A stretch of 38,970 bases of DNA from JASGCK01 sp031538565. GTDB lineage: Bacteria; Pseudomonadota; Gammaproteobacteria; Burkholderiales; Burkholderiaceae_C. Numbering within the stretch: the stretch's first letter is position 1; the number at the start of each line of letters is the position of its first letter. Below, piece by piece: positions 16,252-25,261 of the stretch. A model generated the notes under the pieces. The model was not told the origin of the DNA, searched no databases, and saw only the letters and a list, made by a program, of their open reading frames with translations. The stretch lies in contig JAVKLS010000017.1 of the NCBI GenBank assembly GCA_031538565.1, positions 1-38,970 on the forward strand, given 5' to 3'. Position numbers and translations under genes: made by a program.

Positions 16252-16926
16252 TTATTTCCACTTTACCAACACAAGACTCACCGAGGATTTGGGCGTGCCA
16301 CACCCGCCATCTCCCGCCAAATTGGTTATGTTGGCCGTGGGCGATGCGGGCTCAAAAACAACAATCCCCCCTGTAGGAGCACCCGTTAGATGTGCAGATG
16401 CATCCAATCCCAAAGAAGTAATCGCGCCTCCCGGTGTAAAGCCCGCAAGCGTCTCTGGAATAAGCAGTAAACCTGCCGCCCCTAAAGTCGTGGCAGCAAT
16501 TGTCACCTCTGCACACACCGCCGTGGGAATGCCCGTGTACACAATAACGTACCCGCGATTGCTACCCGGAGTCGGCAAGTCAGGATTCAAACTCAGTGTA
16601 ATAGGCTGTTTGAACTTACTATTTGCGCCCACAATCGCGCCCCCTGCATCGCGCACCAGCGCTGAACTCTCAAATGCACCTGCACCACCTGCGGTAGAAA
16701 TGGACAAGTCTGAATAAGTACCCGCGCCGCGCCACATACTTTCAATTTGCTGGAAGATGCGTGGCAACCCAGCGATAGTCTCTGAGGCTCGCCAAGTATC
16801 GATCACCTGAGAAATAAGAGACAGCGATCCCACAAGAAGTACCGCCGCAATAGAAACGGCAACGGACAACTCCACAAGGGTGTAACCGAGCTGCCTTTTA
16901 TTTACTTTTTGCAACGAATAACGCAT
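16252..16926 (-). CDS. Type IV pilin-like/pseudopilin protein with N-methylation motif
   Basis: A 224-residue protein with a prepilin leader: a basic 14-residue segment ending in Gly, then YTLVE with Glu at +5, then a hydrophobic helix (about residues 15-40) as in type IV pilins and type II secretion pseudopilins. The periplasmic part is Ala/Gly/Thr-rich and has two Cys (AVCAEV and GDGGCGTP) that could close a C-terminal disulfide loop as in type IV pilins. No peptidase, assembly ATPase or secretin gene is close by, so it must use machinery encoded elsewhere. It sits 7 bases after selO. Subfamily (PilW-like, PilS-like or pseudopilin) is not clear. Confidence 0.78.
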   Translation of the reverse strand: MRYSLQKVNKRQLGYTLVELSVAVSIAAVLLVGSLSLISQVIDTWRASETIAGLPRIFQQIESMWRGAGTYSDLSISTAGGAGAFESSALVRDAGGAIVGANSKFKQPITLSLNPDLPTPGSNRGYVIVYTGIPTAVCAEVTIAATTLGAAGLLLIPETLAGFTPGGAITSLGLDASAHLTGAPTGGIVVFEPASPTANITNLAGDGGCGTPKSSVSLVLVKWK

Positions 16927-16933
16927 TTTTTAT

Positions 16934-18391
16934 TTACGATGAGCAGCTAATCTCGAGCTGACTCGCCCAATCGGGTGGATACCCGCATAAATCTTGATTG
17001 CCAGGGTGGTCACCAAACGGCGCTTCTAACACTCCCAACAATCGCTCCACTTCACTAAAATTTTTCATCTGAGCCTTCTCTATTGCGGTTTGCGCCAAAT
17101 AATTGCGTAGCACAAACTTTGGATTATTGCGTAGCATCAAATCACCAACATCCGCTTGACGGCTCAAACGTCGTTGATAGTCACCCAGCCATTTATCGAA
17201 TTCGTGGCAATCAAAAAACAAATCGCGCGCCCTATCAAAATTATTGTCCCTAACCGAGCTCGCAAGCTGTCGCCAGAAAATAGTGTGATCTGTTCGCTCA
17301 ACCGCCAACAATTGAAGCACTGTTTGCACTAACACCTGATCTCCATCCTGAGCTTCGAACAGTCCAAGTTTGGCTTGCATTTTGGCTTGGAAGGCGGCAG
17401 AAAACTCCGTCTTAAATTCGCTCAAGGATTCTAGCGCAAGCACTTGTGCCGCATCCGCACGGCCCACATTTTGCACAATCAAAGGCAAAAGTGCTTGTGC
17501 CAAGCAAAACAAATTCCAATACGCCACTTGCGGTTGTCGATTAAATGCGTAACGTCCTTGGTCGTCGCTGTGATTGCAAATGTGCTCAGGATTAAAGCCA
17601 TCCAAGAATCGGAACGGGCCGTAGTCTATGGTTAAGCCCAAAATGCTCATGTTGTCCGTATTCATCACGCCGTGGCAAAAACCCACCGCTTGCCAACTAG
17701 CAACCATACGCGCTGTTCGCCTAGATACAGCCGCTAAAAGTGAGGCATAAGGATTGCTCGAATCCTTGCACTCAAGGTAAAAGTGATGAATCACGTAGTC
17801 AGCAAGCTTTTGAAGCTGCTTGTTTTCACCTCGGTACGCAAAGTGCTCGAAATGTCCGAAGCGAATAAACGAAGGGGCAACGCGGGTAACGACCGCCGTT
17901 GTCTCGTTCACCTCGCGCCGCGCCAGCATATCCGACCCCACTAGCGCCAAAGCACGCGTTGTGGGAATACCCAGCCCATGCATGGCTTCGGAGCACAAAA
18001 ACTCACGAATCGACGATCGCAACACCGCCCGTCCATCACCCATGCGTGAGTAAGGCGTGCGTCCCGCACCTTTGAGTTGAATTTCAAAACTGCCGTTGCT
18101 TGTCGCGCACTCACCCAGCAGATGCGCTCGCCCATCGCCCAACTGCCCAGCCCAAACACCAAATTGGTGACCACTGTAAACAGAAGCCAAACTGTAAGCA
18201 CCTTCTGGCAGCGCGTTGCCAGCAAAAATTTGCAAAGCTTCGCGGCCATCGAACCACTCCTCAGTCAACCCTAAATCGCCCGCCATTGCCCGCGACACGC
18301 ATATCCAATAGGGCTCTGGCAACCCTTCGGGCATAAGCGCCGTATAAAAATCATCTCCCAGATTTGCAAATCCACGGTTTAATTTTTGCAT
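16934..18391 (-). CDS. selO: Protein adenylyltransferase SelO (YdiU family)
   Basis: A 485-residue pseudokinase-fold enzyme that transfers AMP from ATP to Ser/Thr/Tyr of target proteins, a step linked to oxidative-stress responses. Family signatures are YSGHQFGVWAGQLGDGRAH, LKGAGRTPYSRMGDGRAVLR, SMTTRA-like segment GIPTTRALALVGSD, and the active-site HGVMNTDNMSILGLTIDYG. GNQDLCGYPPDWASQLEISCSS is near the end; many SelO proteins carry a C-terminal Cys or Sec, and a Cys three residues from the end (ISCSS) fits this. Length is normal. It starts the minus-strand selO-prepilin-msrB run. Confidence 0.95.
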   Translation of the reverse strand: MQKLNRGFANLGDDFYTALMPEGLPEPYWICVSRAMAGDLGLTEEWFDGREALQIFAGNALPEGAYSLASVYSGHQFGVWAGQLGDGRAHLLGECATSNGSFEIQLKGAGRTPYSRMGDGRAVLRSSIREFLCSEAMHGLGIPTTRALALVGSDMLARREVNETTAVVTRVAPSFIRFGHFEHFAYRGENKQLQKLADYVIHHFYLECKDSSNPYASLLAAVSRRTARMVASWQAVGFCHGVMNTDNMSILGLTIDYGPFRFLDGFNPEHICNHSDDQGRYAFNRQPQVAYWNLFCLAQALLPLIVQNVGRADAAQVLALESLSEFKTEFSAAFQAKMQAKLGLFEAQDGDQVLVQTVLQLLAVERTDHTIFWRQLASSVRDNNFDRARDLFFDCHEFDKWLGDYQRRLSRQADVGDLMLRNNPKFVLRNYLAQTAIEKAQMKNFSEVERLLGVLEAPFGDHPGNQDLCGYPPDWASQLEISCSS

Positions 18392-18525
18392 TGCGTAATT
18401 TCTACTCTAGGGCTCACTCGAGGTTGATGGGGTGATGACAGCGGATGGGCGAATTGGCACTTCGTACAATTGCCGCAAGCGACACATTTTCGCCTTATCC
18501 AAATACACAATAAGGAAACCGCCAT
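18392..18525. promoter_or_regulatory. Divergent intergenic region between selO and the FKBP gene
   Basis: 134 bp that must hold promoters for both directions. On the plus strand CTTATC near 18496 with TTGCCG about 18-20 bases upstream is a weak sigma70-like pair for the FKBP gene. For selO, TAGAGT near 18403 on the minus strand is a weak -10 candidate. Nothing stronger is seen. Confidence 0.25.
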
Positions 18526-18945
18526 ATGAACCGCAAAAACCTTCTATCTTCTTCACTTTTATTTTTAACCCTTGGAGTTTTTATGACAACCGAAGCCAGC
18601 GCAGCCACTACTGAAACCCTTCCTTCTGGCGTCAAAATTACGCACATGACTGTTGGCACGGGCGCAAGCCCTAAAGCCAGCGACACCGTCAAAGTGCACT
18701 ATCGCGGAACACTAGAAAACGGTACGGAATTTGACAGCTCATACAAACGCAATGCACCTGCCAGCTTCCCGCTCAATCAAGTAATTCCCGCATGGACAGA
18801 GGGCTTGCAAAAAATGAAGGTCGGCGGTAAGGCCACCATCATTGCGCCGCCAGCATCTGCCTATGGCGCACGCGGCGCAGGCGGCATCATTCCACCCAAC
18901 GCCACCCTTAAATTTGAAATTGAATTGCTTGGCATCGAAAAATAA
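18526..18945 (+). CDS. Exported FKBP-type peptidyl-prolyl cis-trans isomerase
   Basis: A 139-residue single-domain FKBP that speeds proline isomerisation during protein folding. Residues 1-26 form a signal peptide (basic MNRKN, hydrophobic core, cleavage after ASA). The catalytic domain has VKVHYRGTLENGTEFDSSY, PLNQVIPAWTEGLQKMKVGG and the typical PPNATLKFEIELLGI ending. AAGGA lies about 9 bases before the ATG. The export signal suggests a periplasmic isomerase, less usual than the cytoplasmic copies of similar size. The ArsC-like gene follows after 16 bases. Confidence 0.93.
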   Translation: MNRKNLLSSSLLFLTLGVFMTTEASAATTETLPSGVKITHMTVGTGASPKASDTVKVHYRGTLENGTEFDSSYKRNAPASFPLNQVIPAWTEGLQKMKVGGKATIIAPPASAYGARGAGGIIPPNATLKFEIELLGIEK

Positions 18946-18961
18946 TGAGCAAGACGGCTTC

Positions 18962-19297
18962 ATGACTACCCGGCTCTACGGCATTCCCAATTGCGACACC
19001 GTTAAAAAAGCGCGAGTGTGGCTTGCCCAGAACAACATCGATTACATCTTTCACGACTTCAAACGCGAAGACGTGCCAAGCAGCTTGCTCGATGCAGCCA
19101 TCGCCCAAGTCGGCTGGGCGTCGCTACTCAACCGCAAAGGTGCGACGTGGCGCAAACTAGATGCTGCAACCCAAGCCGCAACCGTTGATGCGTCCAGCGC
19201 CAAAGACATAATGCAGGCCCATCCCAGCGCCATCAAACGCCCCGTAGTCGCCTGGAGCGACGGGCGTATCACCGTCGGATTTAAAGGCACTTTCTAA
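18962..19297 (+). CDS. ArsC/Spx-family thioredoxin-fold protein (YffB-like)
   Basis: A 111-residue protein. MTTRLYGIPNCDTVKKAR carries the single Cys (C11) of the ArsC/Spx fold; the second Cys of a redox pair is absent. LLNRKGATWRKLD and IKRPVVAWSDGRITVGF complete the family pattern. True arsenate reductases of the glutaredoxin-coupled class have extra arginines that I do not recognise here, so the YffB-like, glutathione-linked subgroup is more likely. It may be co-transcribed with the FKBP gene. No arsenic resistance genes are near. Confidence 0.85.
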   Translation: MTTRLYGIPNCDTVKKARVWLAQNNIDYIFHDFKREDVPSSLLDAAIAQVGWASLLNRKGATWRKLDAATQAATVDASSAKDIMQAHPSAIKRPVVAWSDGRITVGFKGTF

Positions 19298-19308
19298 TCA
19301 ACAGTGCG

Positions 19309-19740
19309 CTATTCGCAAAGTGCGCGGATATTAGGCGGAATGGGAACGGCACGAATGCCATTTTTGCCATCCTCACGCTTAACTGCAAAAATACGAACGT
19401 CTTCGGCCCGCATGATGTCGTCCACGGTTCCGTCTTTATTCACACGGCGCACCACGTAGCGCAGCACAAAACTTTTTTCCCGCCATTCAACAATCGACGT
19501 GTGAACACCTAAATTTTCGCCATACGTTGCCGTCTTTAAAAACTGCGCCTTGGTATCCACAATGGGCGTACCGATGATGCCCATCGTCCGCGTGGTTTCC
19601 GTCCAAGTTGGTACGCCGCACTGCTCAAAAAAATAGCGCGACGCCGAGTCAATCCAGTGAAAAAAATTGGGATACCAAATAATCCCCGCGGGATCGCAGT
19701 GGCCAAACTCAACACGAACGGGATAGATGATTTCTTTCAT
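19309..19740 (-). CDS. Acyl-CoA thioesterase, 4-hydroxybenzoyl-CoA thioesterase-like hot-dog fold
   Basis: A 143-residue 4HBT-family enzyme. FGHCDPAGIIWYPNFFHW is the active-site block, with the catalytic Asp followed by the PAGI turn on the hot-dog helix. ETTRTMGIIGTPIVDTKAQF and the later beta strands fit the family and length. It would hydrolyse a CoA thioester, aromatic or short acyl; the substrate cannot be told from sequence. The start is 2 bases after the scoB stop, so it belongs to the same operon. It converges with the ArsC-like gene across 11 bases and no terminator is visible. Confidence 0.85.
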   Translation of the reverse strand: MKEIIYPVRVEFGHCDPAGIIWYPNFFHWIDSASRYFFEQCGVPTWTETTRTMGIIGTPIVDTKAQFLKTATYGENLGVHTSIVEWREKSFVLRYVVRRVNKDGTVDDIMRAEDVRIFAVKREDGKNGIRAVPIPPNIRALCE

Positions 19741-19742
19741 GC

Positions 19743-20384
19743 TTACGGAATCAGCGTCACACCCGTCTTGCTTTGCAATTCGGCCATCGTCACGCCATCT
19801 GCAAGCTCAAGAACTTTTAAACCTTTGGGCGTAACGTCCATGACGGCAAGATCGGTAATGATGCGATCGACCACGCCTTTGCCAGTAAGTGGCAAGGTGC
19901 AGTTTGGAAAAATTTTCATATCAACTGTTCCGTCTTTCTTTTTGGCAACGTGCTCCATAAGCACAATGACACGCTTGACGCCCGCCACCAAATCCATTGC
20001 TCCGCCCATGCCTTTCACCATCTTGCCTGGAATCATCCAATTGGCAAGATCACCCTGCTCGCTAACTTGCATCGCGCCCAAAATGGAGAGATTGATTTTC
20101 CCGCCGCGAATCATGGCAAAGCTTTCGTGACTGCCAAAAATAGACGAGCCTTTAATAGTCGTCACCGTTTGCTTGCCTGCGTTGATCAAGTCAGCATCGA
20201 CTTTGTCATCGGTTGGAAATGCGCCAATCCCCAGCATTCCATTTTCGCTTTGCAGCCACACGTCCATCGTGGCAGGTACATGATTCGCCACCAAGGTGGG
20301 CATGCCGATGCCTAAGTTGACATAAAAACCGTCTTGCAGCTCTTGGGCTGCGCGCGCTGCCATTTTGTCTTGAGTCCATGCCAT
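19743..20384 (-). CDS. scoB: 3-oxoacid CoA-transferase, subunit B
   Basis: A 213-residue beta subunit of a heterodimeric CoA transferase. NLGIGMPTLVANHVP and the active-site Glu in LQSENGMLGIGAFP are clear; GGKINLSILGAMQVSEQGDL and KGMGGAMDLVAGVKRVIV follow. With scoA it moves CoA from succinyl-CoA (or a similar donor) to acetoacetate or another 3-oxoacid. The gene lies 3 bases after scoA. Homologous pairs can act on 3-oxoadipate instead, but no aromatic-ring-cleavage genes are in sight, and bdhA at 10.3 kb favours acetoacetate. Confidence 0.93.
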   Translation of the reverse strand: MAWTQDKMAARAAQELQDGFYVNLGIGMPTLVANHVPATMDVWLQSENGMLGIGAFPTDDKVDADLINAGKQTVTTIKGSSIFGSHESFAMIRGGKINLSILGAMQVSEQGDLANWMIPGKMVKGMGGAMDLVAGVKRVIVLMEHVAKKKDGTVDMKIFPNCTLPLTGKGVVDRIITDLAVMDVTPKGLKVLELADGVTMAELQSKTGVTLIP

Positions 20385-20387
20385 GAT

Positions 20388-21095
20388 TTAAGCTCCTGCC
20401 CGTTCAGTAATTGTTCGTTTTTCGATGCGCTTTTCAGGTGTGCGGTTAAGCACAATGCGATGCACATAAATGCCAGGTAGATGAATATCGTCGGGCGCAA
20501 GTTCGCCTGTTTCTACAATTTTTTCCACCTCGACGATGCAAATTTTTCCTGCCATTGCCACGGCAGGATTGAAGTTGCGAGCCGTCAAGCGAAAGCGTAA
20601 GTTGCCCGACTTATCGGCAACATCGGCTTTAATCAGCGCCACATCAGGAGTCAGCGAGCGCTCCATGACATAAGTTTCGCCATCAAACTCGCGTAATTCT
20701 TTGCCCTCTGCCACGACCGTACCTACGCCCGTTTTAGTAAAAAAAGCGGGAATGCCCGCACCGCCAGCACGCAGCTTTTCTGCCAGCGTGCCTTGCGGCG
20801 TAAACTCCAGCGCAAGCTCGCCTGCCAGATATTGCCGTTCAAACTCTTTGTTTTCACCCACGTAGCTGGAAATCATTTTTGTGATTTGGCGGGTTTGTAG
20901 CAGTTTGCCAAGTCCAAAATCATCCACGCCTGCGTTATTAGAAATCGCCGTGAGATTTTGCACACCCGAGCCCTTCACCGCATCAATCAAGGCTTCGGGA
21001 ATGCCGCAAAGACCGAAGCCGCCGACAGCGATGAGTTGATGACTCGCAATCACACCGTCTAGCGCTGCTTTTGCGCTGGAATAAATTTTGTTCAC
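20388..21095 (-). CDS. scoA: 3-oxoacid CoA-transferase, subunit A
   Basis: A 235-residue alpha subunit. The CoA-binding VGGFGLCGIPEALIDAV, the NNAGVDDFGLGKLL segment and MISSYVGENKEFERQYLAGEL (split by chance) match the family. The start is GTG at 21095: AGGAG stands 8 bases upstream, while the frame reaching to 21146 would add an unlikely tail that overlaps relA. relA ends 25 bases upstream. Together with scoB it forms an active transferase in the cytoplasm. Confidence 0.93.
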   Translation of the reverse strand: MNKIYSSAKAALDGVIASHQLIAVGGFGLCGIPEALIDAVKGSGVQNLTAISNNAGVDDFGLGKLLQTRQITKMISSYVGENKEFERQYLAGELALEFTPQGTLAEKLRAGGAGIPAFFTKTGVGTVVAEGKELREFDGETYVMERSLTPDVALIKADVADKSGNLRFRLTARNFNPAVAMAGKICIVEVEKIVETGELAPDDIHLPGIYVHRIVLNRTPEKRIEKRTITERAGA

Positions 21096-21120
21096 GTCAC
21101 GATCTCCTAAAAATTCAATT

Positions 21121-23319
21121 CTAAGGGCGGTGGCAAGCGCGCACACCCTCCACTTGTCGCACCGCCAGCATGACCGATGCCAGCTTGGCTGTGTCGCTCA
21201 CTTCCGCCGTCAGCGTCATCCAAACGGTTGCACCATCTCTGCCGCGCTCGCCATTTTTTTCTGAATGCATTTGCACACTCGTGAGCTTGATTTTGGCCGC
21301 AGAGAAGACCTCCGACACAGCGTGCAGCAAGCCCTGCCTATCATCCCCTTGCACGATCACATCCACAGGATAAACACTTGGCGATTGTGCATCCGTATGC
21401 CCCCAAGACACTTCAATCACGCGCCCCTGGGCACGCATCGTCATTTGCAAAAAGTTAGCGCAGTCCCCTCGGTGAATACTGACGCCCTTGCCGCGCGTAA
21501 CAAATCCGCCGATGGCGTCGGGCGGTGCAGGCTTGCAGCATTTGGCAAGCTGCGTCATTAGCGAGTCCACGCCCACCACCAGCACGCCGTTTTTGTCGTT
21601 ATTGATTTTTTTGGTCTTCGCTGTTTTGTAAATCAAAAAATCGTCAAGCGGCAACAACTCGGTAGCGGGTCGAAAATGGGTCTCGATGGTACGCAGCGAA
21701 AACTCATCCTTACCCACCGACTCAAATAAATCATCGGCAGTTTTAAACCCAAGCTGCGCCGCTAAATCGTCATGCTTCAATGCCACCTTGCCCATGCGCT
21801 GCAACAGCTTTTCGACTTGCTCACGTCCACGCGCAATCGTCTCACTTTGAATCTGCGCATTAAACCAAGCTCGCACCTTAGCGCGGGCGCGCGGGCTGGC
21901 TAAAAACCCAAGCTCCAGATTGAGCCAATCGCGCGAAGGGCCGCCCTCCTTCGCCGCGTGAATCGCCACCGTTTGTCCACTTTGCAATTTGGTATGCAGC
22001 GGAACGAGCGTGCCATCCACCGTTGCGCCGCGGCAGCGATGCCCTAAATTGGTGTGCAGTTGATACGCAAAATCGACAGGCGTTGCACCTTGCGGCAAGT
22101 CCACAATGGCGGCTTCGGGTGTGAGCACATAAATGCGATCTTGTAGCGAGGTTGTATCCACCGCCGCACCATCGCTCGAGACTTCGTGCTGCCAATCCAA
22201 AAGCGCACGCAGCATGGCGATTTTGCGGTCGTACTCTCCGCTGGCTTGCACGCCGCCATAGCCTTTAGTGCCCGCCTCTTTATACGCCCAGTGGGCTGCC
22301 ACGCCTTGCTCTGCCAGATCGTGCATCTGATGCGTGCGAATTTGAATTTCAATCGGTCTGTTTGCACCGCCCGCAAAGTCATCGCGCACCACCGTGTGCA
22401 GCGACTGGTAGCCATTGGATTTAGGCTTCGCAATATAGTCGTCGTACTCTTCGCTCATAGGAGAAAAACGTGTGTGGATCAGCGCCAACGCCGCGTAGCA
22501 ATCCTCCACCGTATCGACCAACACGCGCATCGCACGCACATCGAACACGCGCTCAAACGGCAAATTTTTGCCCCTCATTTTTCGCACAATGCTGTAAATA
22601 TGTTTGGGGCGTGCATCCACCGCGGCAATAATTTTGTTTGCCAGCAAATCCTGCTCAAGCTGTGCGCGAAGCGATTCAGTTTTGCTGATGCGCTCACTGC
22701 GTTTTTCCTCAAGAAAACCCGCAATCTGCTTGTACACATCAGGCTCTAAAAATCGAAAACTAAGGTCTTCCAACTCCCACTTGATCTGCCCAATTCCCAG
22801 CCTATTTGCCAGCGGTGCAAACACGTCCAGCGTTTCATTCGCCACATCCAGCGCAGGACTTGCTTTGCTCGCCGCATAAAAACGCAGGGTTTGCAACCGC
22901 GCCGCCAAGTGCAAGTGCACCACGCGCAGATCGCGCCCAAAAGCCAGTAGCATTTTGCGAACGTTTTCGATTTGCGATTTGGCAAGCACATCCGCACTAC
23001 TGGCGCTGCGCGAGCGACTTTGCAAGTCAATGAGCTGACGCGTCTCCACCGCCAATCGCGCCACACCCTCGCCAAAATGCTTGGTGAGCACTTCCAGCGG
23101 CTTGCTAAGTGCATCGACGGTATAGAGTAAATGACAGGCGGCTTGCAGCTCTTCGGACGAATCTAACTCGCCCACAATCGCGGCTACTTTTTGTGCGTGC
23201 TCGCTCGCCGCCTCACCTGATGACAAGCGCATATCGCCAATGAGGACGGCAGCAAAATCGTGCGCCCGCATTGGTAGAGACGCTTGTTCATTCACGTTGC
23301 CTATCGGCTCGTCACGCAC
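21121..23319 (-). CDS. relA: (p)ppGpp synthetase RelA (hydrolase domain degenerate)
   Basis: A 732-residue long RSH protein. The N-terminal HD region lacks the catalytic His-Asp pair (ACHLLYTVDALSKP where a hydrolase would have HDxxED), so it should only synthesise. The synthetase domain shows ARPKHIYSIVRKM, FDVRAMRVLVDTV and KPKSNGYQSLHTVV, the TGS domain DRIYVLTPEAAIVDLPQGAT, and a C-terminal ACT domain after a zinc-finger-like CCKPAPPD. It starts with GTG at 23319, preceded by AGGAG, 2 bases after the Bug gene stop. It lies in the middle of a seven-gene minus-strand run, an unusual location for relA. Activation by stalled ribosomes is expected. Confidence 0.95.
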   Translation of the reverse strand: MRDEPIGNVNEQASLPMRAHDFAAVLIGDMRLSSGEAASEHAQKVAAIVGELDSSEELQAACHLLYTVDALSKPLEVLTKHFGEGVARLAVETRQLIDLQSRSRSASSADVLAKSQIENVRKMLLAFGRDLRVVHLHLAARLQTLRFYAASKASPALDVANETLDVFAPLANRLGIGQIKWELEDLSFRFLEPDVYKQIAGFLEEKRSERISKTESLRAQLEQDLLANKIIAAVDARPKHIYSIVRKMRGKNLPFERVFDVRAMRVLVDTVEDCYAALALIHTRFSPMSEEYDDYIAKPKSNGYQSLHTVVRDDFAGGANRPIEIQIRTHQMHDLAEQGVAAHWAYKEAGTKGYGGVQASGEYDRKIAMLRALLDWQHEVSSDGAAVDTTSLQDRIYVLTPEAAIVDLPQGATPVDFAYQLHTNLGHRCRGATVDGTLVPLHTKLQSGQTVAIHAAKEGGPSRDWLNLELGFLASPRARAKVRAWFNAQIQSETIARGREQVEKLLQRMGKVALKHDDLAAQLGFKTADDLFESVGKDEFSLRTIETHFRPATELLPLDDFLIYKTAKTKKINNDKNGVLVVGVDSLMTQLAKCCKPAPPDAIGGFVTRGKGVSIHRGDCANFLQMTMRAQGRVIEVSWGHTDAQSPSVYPVDVIVQGDDRQGLLHAVSEVFSAAKIKLTSVQMHSEKNGERGRDGATVWMTLTAEVSDTAKLASVMLAVRQVEGVRACHRP

Positions 23320-23321
23320 AC

Positions 23322-24308
23322 CTACTCCTGCTTAATTCCAAGCCGCTCAATCGTCGCCTGCCATTTTTTAGTCTCGGCACGCAGCATGGCAGCAAAACTC
23401 TCGGGCGACCCGCCCAGCACTTCCAGTCCTGCACTTGCCAGCTTTGCACGCACATCGTCCATTTTGACAATGGCGTCAAATTCGTGATTCATTTTTTGCA
23501 CCACACTTTTGGGCGTGCCGCTAGGAACCAAAATGCCATTCCACGCCAACGCTTGAAAATCTGCCAGTTCTTTGATGGCACTTTCGCGCACGGTTGGAAT
23601 TTCTGGCAGTAGCGAAAAGCGCTGGGGCGAGCTCACCGCCAACGCGCGCAACTTACCCGCCTTGACTAGGGGCATGATGATGGTGGGAATCGTAAAAATC
23701 ATCTGCGTATCGCCACTAGCAACCGAAAGCGTCGCAGGGGGTGAACCGTTGTACGGAATATGCGTGGCAAAGATGTTGGCGTTTTGCTTAAAGAGCTCCA
23801 TCGCCAAATGCGAGCTAGAACCCACGCCAACCGATGCGTAATTGAACTTGGCGGGATTGGCGCGTAAATACGTCACCAGCTCCTGCGTCGTTTTAACGGG
23901 CAGCGCTGCGTTGACAGCCAGCACATTGGGCTGAATGGTCGTCATGATCACGGGCATGAGGTCTTTGGCAGGGTCATAAGGCAGCTTGCTAATGAACTGC
24001 GTAAACGCCAGCGGTCCATTGAACGACAGCACAAGCGTATGTCCATCGGGCGCGGCCTTAGCAGCGATATTGGTAGCGATCGTGCCGCTGCCGCCTGCCA
24101 CGTTCTCAATGATGACGGGCTGCCCCACACGCGGCGCGAGCTTATCGCCAATAGAGCGCGCAATCACATCCAATGAACTGCCTGCGGGCGCGGCCACCAA
24201 AAACCGCAGCGGCTTGCTCGGCCAAATGGCCTGCTCACCTTGCGCCAATACACTTTGCGCGCCACAAAGCACCCAAACAAAAACCGCGAGATTTAAAAAG
24301 AATTTCAT
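23322..24308 (-). CDS. Bug-family (tripartite tricarboxylate transporter) substrate-binding protein
   Basis: A 328-residue periplasmic solute receptor. Residues 1-23 are a signal peptide (MKFFLN start, hydrophobic core, cleavage after LAQ). WPSKPLRFLVAAPAGSSLDV, IENVAGGSGTIATNIAAKAAPDGHTL and YASVGVGSSSHLAMELFK are typical Bug motifs. No TctA or TctB membrane genes are adjacent, so it is an orphan receptor; such orphans abound in Burkholderiales. The ATG at 24308 is preferred over an upstream in-frame start at 24428 that lacks a signal peptide. It starts 4 bases after the hydrolase stop and ends 2 bases before relA. Confidence 0.92.
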   Translation of the reverse strand: MKFFLNLAVFVWVLCGAQSVLAQGEQAIWPSKPLRFLVAAPAGSSLDVIARSIGDKLAPRVGQPVIIENVAGGSGTIATNIAAKAAPDGHTLVLSFNGPLAFTQFISKLPYDPAKDLMPVIMTTIQPNVLAVNAALPVKTTQELVTYLRANPAKFNYASVGVGSSSHLAMELFKQNANIFATHIPYNGSPPATLSVASGDTQMIFTIPTIIMPLVKAGKLRALAVSSPQRFSLLPEIPTVRESAIKELADFQALAWNGILVPSGTPKSVVQKMNHEFDAIVKMDDVRAKLASAGLEVLGGSPESFAAMLRAETKKWQATIERLGIKQE

Positions 24309-24312
24309 GCTG

Positions 24313-25257
24313 TCAAACCAATAAGAAATTGCACACCGCGTCATACTGGTCTTTGGCAACAAAAGTAGGCGCATGGCCAACGCCTGCAAACTCAATAACG
24401 CGAGCAGGCGCAGGCATTTTGAAGCCACGCTCCGTCATCGCCATAGCAGTTGCCTTGGACAGCAAATCCGACTCTTCGCCGCGTGTGACCAAGGTTTTTG
24501 CGGTGATGTGCTCATAAAACTTCCAAAGCGCAGCCTCGCCCGCAGCCGTGGATTCTGCCGTTGCAGTTTTAAAAAGCGTTGCAATAGCAGGGTCATACGC
24601 AAGGGTGTATTTGCCATCCGCACATTTTTTCATTTGGTGACGCGAAAGCTCTAGCCACGCCTGCTGACTATGCGGCCCAAAGCTGCTAGAGACTTCCCAT
24701 ATGGCATCGGCCCCTTGCTGCTCGGTATCCCAGATGCCCGTGCTTGGCGGATGCCTGCCAAGATATTGCCCAATACGAACCAAGGATGACCACTCCAGCG
24801 TTGGCCCCACGTCGTTTAAAACCAAGCCATTCACAGCCACAGGCAAGGCAATCATGCCCATGCCAACGCCGCCCAAAACGCCCATGCCGATCAGTCCACC
24901 CATGCTTGTGCCAACCCAATCGAGTCGCTGATACGGCGCGTCTTGATGCAACTGCGTCAAAAACGCCACCATATCTTGCGCGTAGAGTGGAATCGAGTAG
25001 TCCATCGGCGCATCCAGCCAATCACTTTGACCCCGCCCAATGATGTCCACGGCAATCACGCGAATCGACTCCGCCTTGCGCTGCGCCTTATCCAGCAAGG
25101 CTTTTGCCAGAACATCAAAATCACGTCCCTGCCGCGTGAGTCCATGCACACACACGACGAGATGTGCGGCTTTAGGGTCACCCCACTGCCAGTACGCCAT
25201 GCGTTTTGCGCTGCGCTGGGTGAGTGAAAAGTAGTTCAGTACGGGCTGCGCGTCCAT
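24313..25257 (-). CDS. Alpha/beta hydrolase
   Basis: 314 residues. VVCVHGLTRQGRDFD gives the oxyanion loop, DWVGTSMGGLIGMG the nucleophile elbow (GxSxG) and VGHAPTF the likely catalytic His. The lid region is helical. Similar proteins include epoxide-, ester- and enol-lactone hydrolases; the substrate is unknown. No signal peptide. It begins 4 bases after the stop of the next upstream esterase gene and is 4 bases from the Bug gene. Confidence 0.85.
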   Translation of the reverse strand: MDAQPVLNYFSLTQRSAKRMAYWQWGDPKAAHLVVCVHGLTRQGRDFDVLAKALLDKAQRKAESIRVIAVDIIGRGQSDWLDAPMDYSIPLYAQDMVAFLTQLHQDAPYQRLDWVGTSMGGLIGMGVLGGVGMGMIALPVAVNGLVLNDVGPTLEWSSLVRIGQYLGRHPPSTGIWDTEQQGADAIWEVSSSFGPHSQQAWLELSRHQMKKCADGKYTLAYDPAIATLFKTATAESTAAGEAALWKFYEHITAKTLVTRGEESDLLSKATAMAMTERGFKMPAPARVIEFAGVGHAPTFVAKDQYDAVCNFLLV

Positions 25258-25261
25258 TTGA

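Noticed and set aside
12757..16926. A complete type IVb pilus or type IV secretion locus
   Set aside because: Only a prepilin, a transglycosylase and a HerA-type ATPase are present; peptidase, secretin, platform protein and GspE/VirB11-type ATPase are missing.
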